Source: Schistocephalus solidus
Taxonomy: Eukaryota; Platyhelminthes; Cestoda; Diphyllobothriidea; Diphyllobothriidae
NCBI GenBank assembly: GCA_017591395.1
Contig: WEDG01002021.1
Span: 62,001 to 126,000 of the forward strand
DNA length: 64,000 nt
Direction of reading: 5' to 3'
How positions within the stretch are numbered: position 1 is the first letter of the stretch; each line of letters starts with the position of its first letter. The notes under the pieces are model-generated. The model saw only the letters and a program-made list of their open reading frames with translations, ran no database searches and was not told where the DNA came from. Of this stretch, positions 21,976 to 33,815 are shown piece by piece. The position numbers and the translations under genes were made by a program.

Positions 21976-22870
21976 CTGACTCTGTCTCTAATGATGGATT
22001 CGAGTGAGGATTCAAAACATCAGACTAATAAAGCTGTTGTTTCATCGATCATGACTCTTTCTTCGCGACTACTTCCTGGAACTCTTCCCTTTCCTTATAT
22101 TAGTATTTGAGATGTTAAATCGCAAGTCTAATGCAATTTCCCGCAAATGATTGCTTTTGGTCCTCTGATATTCGTTGTATGACGTAGCAGTAACTCAAGT
22201 TTCGTATCTGATAACTACTTCCCATTTTCTGGTACACTTAAGCTCTTGGATCAAATTAACGATCAGACTCCATTCAGTATAGCCTATTGAACATGAGTTC
22301 TGAATTTAAGGATGAGATATCATATAAAGGAAACCGAAATCCTACTCTTGTATCTCCAACGTCGACTCTTACATAGTTATAATGCTCACAGACACTAAAA
22401 ACAATGTCAGCATGTGAGCCGTCCCTGATGGGAAACCAGCAATGGCGACAACCTCAACCTTCTACCCTCTATGGAAAGAAGGAGATTACTACAATGGTAG
22501 GGAGCAACATTTTCGCTAGAAAAACTCTTAAAATGCTTATTGAATAAAACTTTCCCACCTACTACTGTCTCAGAAACTGACATACGTACTGGAGTTTCAT
22601 GTCTAAATTTTGAAAGTTATGGGAAATAAAAACTTTGAGTCCAAACATGCTCTGCCAAAAGGGATCGGTTTGCAGAATTCTGACTTCACTCCAACTGAAT
22701 AGGAAAGGCTGACCTCTTTAGTTAGAGATTAGGGCGTATAGATTATTTGTACGGCTGACAAGAGTGTCTACTACAATCTAGGACCAAAACGTCCTACAGG
22801 ATATTACGGGTTAGCAGTTCGATACCTATAAAAAGCTCATGTCTTTTGGTTTCACTTTCACCATTTTCCG
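21976..22870 (+). mobile_element. Penelope-like element family 2, 5' part of a second copy, plus strand
   Basis: It begins with a plus-strand PLE-2 terminal repeat (hammerhead relic at 21984-22025 followed by TAATAAAGC). About 650 bases on, at 22675-22775, the plus strand reads SDFTPTE, ERLTSLVRD, IICTADKSVYY across three stops. This resembles the N-terminal block of Penelope-like proteins that precedes the fingers (pattern LTxxExxxLxxLxxD, then ADKG). It points away from the minus-strand copy at 20533-21975, so the two copies are head to head. Confidence 0.5.
21984..22025 (+). ncRNA. Hammerhead relic, PLE-2 type
   Basis: Same layout as 20557-20598: GTCT and AGAC still pair, but the core reads CTAATGA and AAAA, so two invariant guanines (of CTGATGA and of GAAA) are now A. 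Cleavage is not expected. Confidence 0.6.
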
Positions 22871-25843
22871 TGGCATGCGATAACTAGGCGACATGTAACG
22901 TCTTGAAAACCTTCACATCCACTAGGAAATATGAGCTTGAGTGAGTCCGTGAGAGTGAACTCGCAGAAAACGCGTAGGTTCTCAACCCTTTAGCGTGCAT
23001 CGTCTTCTGTTTACTACGGGGAGCCTTCTAAGACTCTATGCGTCTAGTTTCCGGCCTAAACGTTCACTTAATGACCTCACGGTTCTATCAAAAATTGTCC
23101 AGCGGTTATAGTGGGCTGTAAGGCACTTCATTTTTCCTTTTGGCAACACTTAAGTCCATCGGAAGTATCCTGTTAGCTTGCCAAAATATCAGGCTTAACA
23201 GATGTCATTTAGCGAACAAGTCATTTGTGCAGGTTACCTAGGGATAAAAGCGCAATCAAATTTGTCAGACCTTGAAAAGGCAAGTCTTCTTGAATCGCTG
23301 TAACGTAAATCTGTACTCATTTCTTAAGACACAAAATGACGCATGGTGTATGTAAGTGTTTGACACCACTTGATATCTATTTTAGATAGCATACGTGTTC
23401 TTAAATCCCTCCGTTCTTTATCTTATGGAACGGAAACCAAAAGCTGCTTAAATTTCATCTCTTTACTATAAGGAACGCTAAATAACTACTCTGCCTAATT
23501 TACCCAAAATTAGAATCTGAGAGCTTTTTACGTGATTTTAATTACAGGAGGACGTTAAATTGCTCGTTATTAGATCAGGAATTCTGTAAGGGAGCAAACC
23601 GATCACTTAACTTTGGTCGGCAAAAACATCCTAAGTTGACAAATTTGTTTACGGAAATCGGAAAAATGCTCACAGAACCTTCTAGAAATTTCGCAGCCCT
23701 GTAAATGAAAATAATGTGTTTCAGCAGTGGGATGTGTGTCGGGTTTTCTGCCTCGTACGCTATGGTGTATTTACCCCCAAGAGACGAATGGGCATCGTCT
23801 AATGTGGTCAGGTAATTTTCTAATAATGAGGTTAAGTATTATTGCAGACTTTTGATTTTCATTGTATTATCTACAACAATTTTGTAATTTCTCAGCTTGG
23901 GGTTTTGAGTGCATAAATATTTCTTAGCTACATCTGTGTCATGTAATAAAGTTAAATTTCAGCTGACCGGGCCCATTAAGCAGGTTTATTGACGGTGAGA
24001 CTTCAGTGCGCGTGAGAGGGTTTCGCTACCTACTTTTGTTCCTTCATGGCATAAAATTAGAACAGTTTTATAGTGGCTGTTCTGTTTTCGTGCAAAATTA
24101 TATCCAAACGCCTCTGTCTGTTCAACCTGTTGTTTTTCCATCCTTTGTTAGAGTTCTAACACTTTTGAAGTAACCATTTTTTTCTTTCTCATAGTTTAAT
24201 TGTTGCCTATGGAAGGGCTAAAGAGGTTTCATTGGTAGCCAAGAGCTTTACGTCAACCATGAATTTTCAGTTCCTAAGAGACTTTGCCATAAGAAAATTT
24301 GAAGGATCTAGTTATTAAAGTAACATTTAATGGTACCAAACAAGATTTTAACGGAAAAGGGCGTTGTTATTTGGTTCAGATTTCACTTGAAGCAATAGAG
24401 CTGAGAACATGGAGTGGATTATAAGCATCCATGCTACAAACGGTAACTTTAAAAACTAAAGACCCCTTTCCACTGCTTATACTTCTCACATATTTAACTG
24501 AACTTCATCACAATCCGAAGCTAACTTAGAAAACGTCTATGGCTTATTTTTCTAGATATAAATATGTGTGTTCGTTCTGTATTTTATGGTCATAAATCAT
24601 GGTTGGCTTCTGATATAGGTAAAATGGGCTCGAAAAGATTTCATTTAAAAGAGCTTCCAATGGTATTTGATGCAAGACCTGTATTTTAATTAAATAATGA
24701 AAGTCAGTTATACAGTTTAAGTCTTAGCGGTAGGGTACACTGCAGTCATTTAAGTTAAATTCTTATTAAGCCATCCTAACTTATTGAGCCTACTCTCAGG
24801 TAAAAGAGAAACAACAACTTCGATCCAAAGTTTAACTTTCCGAAGTCTATCTCAGTGACTAGAATCCAGAATTATACAGTGAATTCAATCAACACATTGC
24901 AGGCCAATTCAAATGCGTTCATAGTCACTGGGGGTTCCCTTTATTTTACTGGCAAATTTATATTGAGACTGAAGCAAAATATCGTTTACGAAATGACAGA
25001 ATTTAATTGATCCGTATAAATGGGCAGCAATTCGTGGGCCAACCGCCAGAAGATATTTCCCGCTTCTGAATAAACGGCAGAACCGTTTGGCTAATTCTAT
25101 TTTTTAAGAAGTATTTGCACTTAAGCAAGTCGTGGCATTTGTAAGTTTTGTCCCATTTGTCACAAGATTCTATTCGTTGGGTCGCAAACATTTTGAGAAT
25201 AGTGAGAAAGACAGCCGAATTTTGATATAAAGACTGTGAAAAAGGTTCTAAAATTAGGCATTTCACCGCCAAGTTATGAGATAGTGGGGCAGTGCTCAGT
25301 TTAAATTTGTTTTAGTAAGTGCAAAAATAGTTTATCTATTTTTGGACGTATTCACACTGATTATTCTTTCAAATAAATTTAAAGAATCAGATATTTATTG
25401 CAAGTTTCGTACTGAAATATAATAACCTGTGGAGGTATAAAATAATAAATAGTTTCGACTTATACCAAACGCGAAAGTTCCGGCTCTGTGCTTGTCCTAA
25501 TTTAAATGCAATCAACCGGAAAAAAAGCAGATTGAAAATTATTTTTTTACAATTTCGGAATTATAACAGCTCCAAAATGGTTATTCATATGATACGGTTT
25601 GACAACTGTGGCTAAAGTTAGAAGCAAAACAGTTTGTATAGTTCGAACGATTGATCCTTCATGTTCCCTATGGATGAAACTATAAATGAACTCTTCTCGG
25701 CAAAAATAGCGCATCAGATTACTCACGTGGAAACTTCATACACCATATTAAACGATTCTTTAATTATACTTCAATTTTCGGAAAGCTGGCTTTAGAAAGT
25801 GGATTACGGAGTTGCGAAAATTCCCATTGAAAAATTTCACAAA
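22871..25843. other. AT-rich noncoding stretch
   Basis: Nothing recognised. It may include decayed remains of the plus-strand PLE-2 downstream of 22870, but no reverse transcriptase block could be read. The minus-strand ORF at 25003-25272 has no known features. Confidence 0.35.
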
Positions 25844-26250
25844 GACAATTTGGCGAGCATACGTTAACTTTCGATAAATTCTCGTCAGGTCAGTACATTT
25901 ATATCACTGTGTAACTGAATTAAATATGCGTGTAAGTAGAACAAATTGTACGGTTGTCAGGGGTGGGGGAGGGAGGGGCACAGAAACAAAATTGCGTTCC
26001 GTTTTCTGATCATGGTCAGAGGAATAGCGGCCTCCAGGACAGGTAATTAGATGCGGGTGGCTACATTGGTGGCTTTCGGCCTTGGTAACGGCGGCGCCTT
26101 ATAAATTTCTTTCGAGCACACAGGACCGGTGTACGTAGCCTGATTGCAGCCAATTCTGCTGTAACCAACAGACGCTATTCAAGTAATCTTGAATAGATTG
26201 TGGAGACCTTGTAAATCACCCAGCAAGTGAACTCTTAATAAGGCGCCTAT
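25844..26250 (-). mobile_element. Penelope-like element family 1, terminal fragment, left arm of an inverted pair
   Basis: Minus-strand translation in pieces gives AAIRLRTPVLCARKKFI and the SHQ-like tail, and the DNA ends in the PLE-1 terminal region with a hammerhead motif. The region matches 26530-26928 in reverse complement. Confidence 0.8.
25852..25891 (-). ncRNA. Hammerhead ribozyme motif, PLE-1 type, partly decayed
   Basis: Core CTGACGA and GAAA and cleavage dinucleotide TC are intact. Stem I strand is GAC (one mismatch with GCC) and stem III starts GT, so its second pair is a wobble. Confidence 0.55.
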
Positions 26251-26294
26251 GTCAATCTGTATCGAAAACATTTCCAGTAGCTGACGCCCAGGTA

Positions 26295-26810
26295 TTGCTC
26301 TCGACTATTTCAATCCTATATGAAGAAGGTAAGGGTAAACTGCCAGCCCAGGCCACCTCAATGTGCATTTATTCTCTCACCTGCTCTTGTGGGGCAGAAT
26401 ATATTAGACGCACGAGCCAGCGTTTGTCCAAAAGAATAAGAGAGCGCCTTCCAGCATGGTTAGGAAAGGGGCAGATAAAGAACATAAACAGCTCTTTTCT
26501 CGCGCATGTGGTAGACACAAATAATCGTGTGGATGCCAGAGAAGCCTTTTGGGTTATTTACAAGGTCTCCTCAAACTATTCAAAATTCCTTGGACAGCGT
26601 CTGTTAGCTACAGCGGCTGCAATCAGGCTAAGTAAACCGCTCTTGCGTGGCCAGAAAGAACTTTATACAGATGGCGCAGTTACCAAGGCTGAAAGCCACC
26701 AATTCAGCTGCCCGCATCTAATTACCTGTCCCGGCGAACGCCATTCCTCCGACGATGATCAGAAAACGGAACGTAATTGTGTTTCTTTGCCCCTCCCTCT
26801 CCCACGCTGA
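26295..26810 (+). pseudogene. PLE-1 C-terminal region with GIY-YIG domain, longest open copy
   Basis: A 171-codon frame without stops. It covers the linker before the nuclease, CIY (24-26), YIR (36-38), SKRIRERLPAWLGKGQ, VVDTNNRVDAREAFWVIYK, LLATAAAIRLSKPLL and the tail SHQFSCPHLITCPG ending SLPLPLPR. The second G of the YIG motif is R and the conserved histidine in REHLP is R (RERLP), so the nuclease should be inactive. It gives the clearest view of the domain order in this family. The reverse transcriptase is absent upstream, so the ATG at 26295 is not a natural start. Confidence 0.75.
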
Positions 26811-26875
26811 CAACCGTACGATTTGTTCTTCTAACCCGTATATTTGACCTAGTTACACAGTGATATCAATGTAAA

Positions 26876-26915
26876 GGCTTGACGAGAATTTATCGAAAGC
26901 TAACGTATGCTTGCC
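26876..26915 (+). ncRNA. Hammerhead relic, PLE-1 type
   Basis: GGC and GCC pair and GAAA is intact, but the first core box reads TTGACGA (invariant C changed to T) and the cleavage dinucleotide is TT. Probably inactive. Confidence 0.6.
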
Positions 26916-26930
26916 AAATTGTCTTTTAAA

Positions 26931-29900
26931 AATTGGTTACAGTCAACTTGGTCATCCTCTGCTATGAAAAGTTCAGTGCTATCTCGATATTTTTCCCCTG
27001 TCCCCAATTCCCCTACACACTGCTTTAGACGTAACTTTAGGGCGGCCTTAAATTTTAAATGCGTAACTCGCAAGAGTTATTTACCTTGAAAAATTGCTTA
27101 AGTATGTATCCACATGTTCTTTAATTGATCCTTCAACTGTTTCATGTAAATTACACGAATTTTTAAAAATTTTTATTGTTTTTTTATCTGCACGTTTTTG
27201 CTTGTTACGTGGAGAACAACAAGCGTTCTCCGTTTATAGTTTATACTGGTAAGCTTAAAGCGCTTCTTTTGGTATAAAAATAAAATATGAAGAAAGTATT
27301 TAAATCCCTCTTAGGAGTACTAATGTGGTCTCATTTTCTGGATTTCCGATGCATTTGTCAAGGTGGAAAGTAAATCTGCTGCGTTTGGTGTTTAAAATTC
27401 TTTTGATTATGATTCCACCCTAGGCGTTTTTCGCAAGCTGCAAAGGAAATCTCGTTACCATTTATAAATCAAATGGAAGACTGGGTCATGTTGCTTTATG
27501 TGACGACTCTTAAAGGGCATTTGCTTCTAATTCTGCATGTGCTCACACTTGTGTATTATATAACTTACGAAGTTAAAACGAAAAATGTTCACCATTGTCA
27601 AAGGAGCATCATTCAGACAGTCAATGGTATAAATGGAACCGATTTCTGTCGTTTTATGGATGTTCGATTCACTGTTTCGGAAGAGAAGATCATTCCTATA
27701 TATAATTTTAGGCGTTTCGTTTTTCAGTCGTTGGCTCATCGTGAAGATTGATGTTGGGTAGACGAGAAGATAATAAAGTGTACGGTCCAAATTTTCAACG
27801 GTTTATTACTGGCGGAAACATTTGACTATACTCAGAAAACCGATTGAAATCACAAAATGCTTCGGCAGTGCAAGTTCTGACACACACTTTAACTAAACTG
27901 AGCTCATGGGACTCGAGTATTTTTGCTTTTGTCTGTATTTTTGCACGGAAAAGGATTGACACAAGCATTAGTGTCTCGGAAAACGAAAACTGTAATTATA
28001 TATTATTTATCAAGATGATTCGCAAGCGCGAGGCCTGGGCTCTACAATGAAAAATAAAGTTTTCATTTTACTTCCACCAAGTAGGATTGTTATATTCCAT
28101 GTAATTGCCCTAAGAATTAATTATAAAACCACGTTTTTGGTCTTTAATGAAGCTTTTCATCCAGGCATTGGTCCACGTTTTTGCAAATTACGGTAGTTTA
28201 CGTATTTTTCTTAGGCTGAAGCATCAATTATGTGGACTGATATTTAGTTGCGTAACCTTTTGCAAAGATAAACAATAACAGTTATTCGCATGACCGAACG
28301 CTTAAGCTTTTGGATTGAATTTATTGGGCTCATCTTTTTCTGTAAAAGCTATCGAAAGGACCAGAAAACAGGGGAAAATTGAATGTCACCGGCAGCTAAT
28401 CCTTTGATTATATTTAAGATGCCCTACCATCGCCTAATGAATTTCAAATATTTAGTACTTTTTAATTACCTGTAGTTCATATGGGAAGGGATGAAAGCCA
28501 TTTCCAGCCTTAACAATTGGTATAGTTGGCAAATACAAGTTAATAGTTTAAAAATGATTTTAGAAAATAGGTAGAAAACAGATATTTTCCCTGTCATATC
28601 TAATTATTCAAAAGGGCTGCTTAACATTTTGGTGCACTTAGAACAAGTACCAATGAAATAATATGTTTAAGCAGATGTTTGAGGTTAAATAGGTTATCGA
28701 AAATTTATTTTAAAGTACCCCGAAGTTTACAACTCAATTTATAGATAAAATGATATTTGGCCAGTTCAGGGTGCAATGAAGCTTATGTAACTTCATTAAG
28801 GTTGATAGCTAATCACAACATAATATGCGGGCGATGTGAAACTTACGCGTAACAATAACGTTCAAATTTCGTTCTATGCAACTCAAATCACAAGAAGTAC
28901 ATAAGAGAAGCCACGAAATAATAAAGGCGAATTATAGCTTAATCTCTCTATTTCTACCACATAATCGTCAAATTTATTAATAACGGTAATTTCCAAAGTG
29001 ATATAACATGACTTCGAACGCCTTCATATACGCTGAAAATACAAAATCGCATTCATTTAGCTTTCCCTGTCTACACTGAATAGCTCTCCAGACACGCAGT
29101 AACTATGACACTTTCCAAACTAGTACGGGAGATTAAGAGTTTGCAAAAGTTACTGGGCTTGGATAATTCAAAGTACTTGTAGTAGTTATTAGATTCCATG
29201 AGTGCTGATAACCTCGGGACACATTAGTGCGTGGCTACTTTACGCCTAGTAAATAATTTGAAAAGATTGCTTATTTTAATTGAAAGTTGGCCTTGTCTAG
29301 ATTGGCGGGACAAAATAATACATTATCGAATATAAGGTTGAGATGCGTCAAAACCTACCCCTCTGCCTTTTAAAGGGATTCTTTACTCGGTTAATTGACG
29401 CATACCGGTACGCGTTAGAATTTTCAGGGAGGAGATGACATTTAACCCTGCGCATGAGGTTTGGCAAACTTATCTGCGATGCTTCACTTCACAGAGCACT
29501 TCATATCTATTGTGTGAGAAGCCAAAATATTTTTTTTGGAATAACGTTAGATTTCAGCTGACACTGGGAAGAAGGGACTGCTTCAAAGTGACGTCGTTTG
29601 ACGCTGACTAATCCACTTCTACCTTAGGTCGTTTAAACTAATGCAAATGGACAGCAACCATCTTAATACCACGCACCCATTTGAAGACAAATCGCACGAT
29701 TTAAGTGCGCATACACCCCTTTAAGTGTGCAGGAGTGCAACTGCTTCAACGTCTTTTGGATCAGTTTCCTACATGCCATGATGCGTACGTCACCCCAAAA
29801 ACCCTTTCTATCTAAAACGCACTTCGACCGTTAACTTGCGACTTTGCACTACGGTGACAGAGAATAAGATATATGGACATATTTTGGTAGACCTTTGAGG

Positions 29901-30213
29901 ACGCAAAGGTAGAGTCTTTGATGGCCTTTCTGGTAGCAAAAGGGACGTTGGCATCGAAAAACCGCCAAAATGACTTATGGAAGATGTAAGTTAGCATGTT
30001 TATCATTCAAACAGAAGTTAAATCCCTATGAAGATAAACAATGGATGGTTTATATGCTGAAAATCGAGCACTTGCGGAAATGCTGAACAATACATCGTAA
30101 AGTAATGTAAGCTGTTTTGTACTAAAGTTTCTTTGAACTCGAACCAAATGCAATACCTCTATCCATTAAGTTTTAGCTTAAAGTTGCAAAATACCCATGG
30201 AAGACTGCAAAGG
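26931..30213. other. AT-rich noncoding stretch
   Basis: About 3.3 kb without a recognised gene or repeat. ORFs at 27473-27751 and 27844-28050 show no family features. Confidence 0.4.
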
Positions 30214-30941
30214 ATTGACTGGTAGCATACGTATTCATTCGACAAATTCACAGCAGGTTGGTGCATTTATGTGGTAACGCAGTCAATTACGAACATATTG
30301 ATACAAAAAGAAATCAGATTGACTGGTAGCATACGTATTCATTCGACGAATTCACAGCAGGTTGGAGCATTTATGTGGTAACGCAGTCAATTAAGAACAT
30401 ATTGATACAAAGGGAAATCAGATTGACTGGTAGCATACGTATTCATTTCGACGAATTCACAGCAGGTTGGTGCATTTATGTGGTAACGCAGTCAATTAAG
30501 AACATATTGATACAAAAAGAAATCAGATTGACTGGTAGCATACGTATTCATTCGACGAATTCACAGCAGGTTGGTGCATTTATGTGGTAACGCAGTCAAT
30601 TAAGAACATATTGATACAAAGGGAAATTAGATTGACTGGTAGCATACGTATTCATTCGACGAATTCACAGCAGGTTGGTGCATTTATATGGTAACGCAGT
30701 CAATTAAGAACATATTGATTCAAAGGGAAATCAGATTGACTGGTAGCATACGTATTCATTCGACGAATTCACAGCAGGTTGGTGCATTTATATGGTAACG
30801 CGGTCAATTAAGAACATATTGATACAAAGGGAAATCAGATTGACTGGTAGCATACGTATTCATTCGACGAATTCACAGCAGGTTGATGCATTTATATGGT
30901 AACGCAGTCAATTAAGAACATATTGATACAAAGGGAAATCA
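30214..30941 (+). repeat. Tandem array of seven 104-bp units
   Basis: Units start with GATTGACTGGTAGCATACG at 30214, 30317, 30421, 30526, 30630, 30734 and 30838, and the array ends at 30941. Spacings are 103, 104, 105, 104, 104, 104 and 104. Units differ by only a few bases; the 105-base unit has one extra T. Units 2-7 carry GAATTC, which unit 1 lacks (AAATTC). The unit length is not a multiple of three, so an ORF across it is incidental. Confidence 0.97.
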
Positions 30942-31499
30942 GATACTGTTCATTTTTTCACAAAAGTGGGCTGAGGACACTATGGGTTGGGGGATGATAA
31001 TAAGACACAGTGAGAATCAAACTATTCAGGTTATTATGGTCAGTGCGAATGAGGAGATGGTAAAAACGGCAGCAGCATTAAAAAGGGGAGTACACCACGA
31101 AGAATCGCATGCAGTTCGTCAACCTTGTCCTGGAGATATTTCAAATAAAAGATGAAATCAACCAAGTGTGGTATAACGGTTGGTCAAAACGGCATCTCTA
31201 CAATCACCACTATACAATCCAACGCATCTGGCTTCTTAACTTCTGTAAATTAAACGCATCAATGAAGTATGTTAATGGTGAAGTTGGAGGCAAAAGGTTC
31301 ATTGTCTTTCTTGGACAGCATTCTAAGATACGACGATAGCGTTTGAAAAAGCGTTTATCAGACGAACCCTTGGTCTGAACCATAGGCGAACTACAGCATA
31401 CAGAAACGGCGAGGATAAGGAAAATTTTTCGGCAGCTCAAATAAACCAGAATCACGGAAAGAGCCAGCACCTGATCGATGTTTTGTAAAAAGTATCATC
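30942..31499. other. Spacer between tandem array and PLE-1 copy
   Basis: Largely unassigned. The last part may hold highly decayed PLE-1 reverse transcriptase sequence, but no motif can be read with confidence. Confidence 0.35.
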
Positions 31500-32060
31500 G
31501 AAAGATGATCAAAACCTACTGTACTGAGAATGGAGAAGAAAACGTTATTCCTCAAGGTTCCTTTTCGAGGAGACGCAGGGCGGAAACTCCGGAGAAGACT
31601 TTTTGACCAAACTGTTTCGCAAACCTTCACAGCAACCCCAACTTATAGGGAGAAGGAAAGGATGGACTGCCAACTCAGACCTCCTCCATGTGTATTCACT
31701 ACTTTACTTGCTCCGGTCGCACGAGTGGCCTCCTATCTAAAAGAGTGCGAGGACAGCTCCCAGCCTAGCTGATTCACGGCATAGTGTGGATGGCAACAAC
31801 GCCTTCTGTGTGATTTTTAAAGTGCCAACGAACTAGGCTAAACCACCGAGAGAGCGTTTGCTAGCAACAGCAGCTGTGGATGCACTTGGCCTGCGCAAGC
31901 CGGTTTTGTGCGTACTCAAGGACCGCATGCGGACCCCGCAGTTTGCCGGTAGCCAAGGTCACTTGACTGCATGCCAATCATCACGACTTCTTTCCCTCCG
32001 TACTGGCGTAATGAGGCTTTATGAAAAAGCAAAACGTATGCGCACTGGTCTGAATTTGCA
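31500..32060 (+). mobile_element. Penelope-like element family 1, strongly decayed plus-strand copy
   Basis: Plus-strand translation reads KPTVLRMEKKTLFLKVPFRGD followed by LRRRLFDQTVSQTF, matching the linker KKQIFIRVPFQGD of the copy at 11407-11703. At about 31858-31940, LATAAVDALGLRKPVLCVLK matches the post-nuclease block LLATAAAIRLSKPLL. The GIY-YIG motif itself is barely recognisable (CVFTTLLAPVARVAS). No hammerhead end is visible, so the 3' terminus is lost. Confidence 0.65.
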
Positions 32061-33399
32061 TTTCCTACCGACCACTACACCACTTTCATTTTTTTAACGG
32101 CAAATTATTTTTGGACCGTGCAACAGGGAATAGTTCTAATTTATCTTTGCTGGAATAAAGTTCATGTTTAAAAGTTTAAACTTTTTAATTTGCATCCTAG
32201 ACCTTTGTTGAATGCCGTTTTTTAAATAGATCTAGAGGCTACCAAACCTAGTGCATGAGCCAGTGAGTAATAACTGACCTCTAGAATTATCTACAGTAGA
32301 TTGCCTAACTCATGAAATGTCTATATCCGAATTTGAAATTTTTAGCTAATTATAGGCATATAGTTTCCTGGCTTTTGTTTTGGACGTTACTTTTTCTTGG
32401 CAGAGAGTTTTCATGTTTGATTGAGTCTACAAATATGATCCAGACAACCATCAGTATAAGAAAGAATGTCCAAAAAGTCACTACTTCGCTAAATTCTTTT
32501 AAGAAATATCTTATTTTGAAAGTTTTACTTAACACGTCGAATGGAATCTACATTTATGGGCAGTCTACTGAAAACGTAAATAATTCGCCATATTTTCAAC
32601 GATGTGCTGAACCTCATCGTAAAAGAAAACCCGAAATAATTATGAATAAATTGAACAGTAAAAAATTAATCTTTATATGCACGAAATGGTATGTTTACGA
32701 TTGCACCTGACGATTCTATTTAAATTTATTACTCACTGACCGACCTGTGAACATGTGAGCTTATGAAATATTACGTTCCTGTGACGTTCCTATCGGCGCA
32801 GTCAAGTGAAAATCTGTTTACCTTGGCCAAACGCATCTAAGACAAGGGAAGAAAAACTGGCGATTCTCGTGAAGCGGTGTTGGAATATACACTCACATGT
32901 TAGGTTGCTTAATGACAGCCATACTTTACGTTATGCTTGGCCTAGAGGAATATGTATGCGCAAAACTCTGAAAAAGACTATTTTCAAAATTAATTCAACT
33001 TTTGCTGCTTCATTTACTGGTTTAGTTGCATGGACAGGCTTTCTTTACATTTAAAACTTCAAATTACTCAATTAGATCGATTTTTTACCTTTTCGAAATT
33101 CGTACCTTTTCTAAAAAAATTAATATTTCTAGACAATATAATATTAATTTTTAAACCATAATAAACCCTTTTTCCTAACGATTGATTATTTATTGATGTA
33201 AAACTTTTGGGGACGCAGCGTGCGCTGTTTTCGCATAACGGACCGTAAATTATAAAATCCATAAGATTTCATGACTTCGGACAGCTGCTGTATACTTGGC
33301 ATTGGTAGTGAGGTGTTTATTGATCGCGTTACGGTGCATATGCAACCGATTGTGCCTTGAGAATCACTCCCGATCTCCGCCAACAGCTCCACAACGACT
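32061..33399. other. AT-rich stretch with one unassigned 132-codon ORF
   Basis: The plus-strand ORF at 32312-32710 is the longest here: a hydrophobic stretch (SWLLFWTLLFLG) then a Lys/Asn/Ser-rich chain. Its composition is what AT-rich noncoding DNA gives, so it is not called as a gene. A possible SINE flank starts near 33296. Confidence 0.35.
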
Positions 33400-33500
33400 A
33401 TTAGTGTAGACAGACTAACATTACCGACAAAGAAACGAAAACTAAAAATTTCCACTTGTGGCTTATTGACCGTCGTAGGGTATGCCTTTTGCTGATGAAC
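33400..33500 (-). mobile_element. SINE core fragment
   Basis: Minus strand reads a diverged form of the SINE core found at 41230-41285: GACGGTCAATAAGCCACAAG, then a TTTCTTTGTCGGTAATG end. Confidence 0.55.
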
Positions 33501-33595
33501 GCTCAATGATCGATAATGGAATTCGCTCGTCCCCCTCTGCCGCGAGGCTCACTCTTGAGATCCGCCAGCCGGCTGAGAGCGGCTAGTATTAAAGA

Positions 33596-33720
33596 GGCCG
33601 ATTAACAATGCCGACAAAGACAAGGGAGACTGGAATGGCCATTTGTGGCTTATTAAACGTCATCAGCCAGCCATCAGCTTATGACTTCTAGCTAACAAGT
33701 CGCAGACTAGAGCCCCAGGG
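33596..33720 (-). mobile_element. SINE copy, minus strand
   Basis: Minus strand gives GGCTGGCTGATGACG, TAATAAGCCACAAATGGCC, CCAGTCTCCCTTGTC and TTTGTCGGCA. These follow the core of the full SINE at 41123-41292 block by block. The tRNA-like head is not clear. Confidence 0.7.
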
Positions 33721-33725
33721 ATTGC

Positions 33726-33815
33726 AAAACCTGGGGTTGGGTACGACTAACTAATGACGGTTAGTACGCCATGAATGGATATTTCATTCTCGGTTGCCTT
33801 TGTTGATAATGTTCT
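33726..33815 (+). mobile_element. SINE core fragment, plus strand
   Basis: GGGTACGACTAACTAATGACG, then TTAGTACGCCATGAATGG and TGCCTTTGTTGATAATG: a diverged core copy inverted relative to the neighbour at 33596-33720. Confidence 0.55.

Larger units (their letters stand above)
26251..26930 (+). mobile_element. Penelope-like element family 1, right arm of an inverted pair
   Basis: Contains the GIY-YIG fragment and the terminal region, ending GCCAAATTGTC at 26913-26923. The left arm opens with the reverse complement of the same word. Bases 26251-26530 form the unpaired middle. Confidence 0.75.

Noticed and set aside
30375..30590. A repeat protein encoded by the 104-bp array
   Set aside because: The unit is not a multiple of three, so the repeated peptide arises from an open stretch spanning two units only.
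32312..32710. A 132-residue protein-coding gene
   Set aside because: Lys/Asn/Ile-rich composition as expected from AT-rich noncoding DNA, with no motif, no start context and no splice support.
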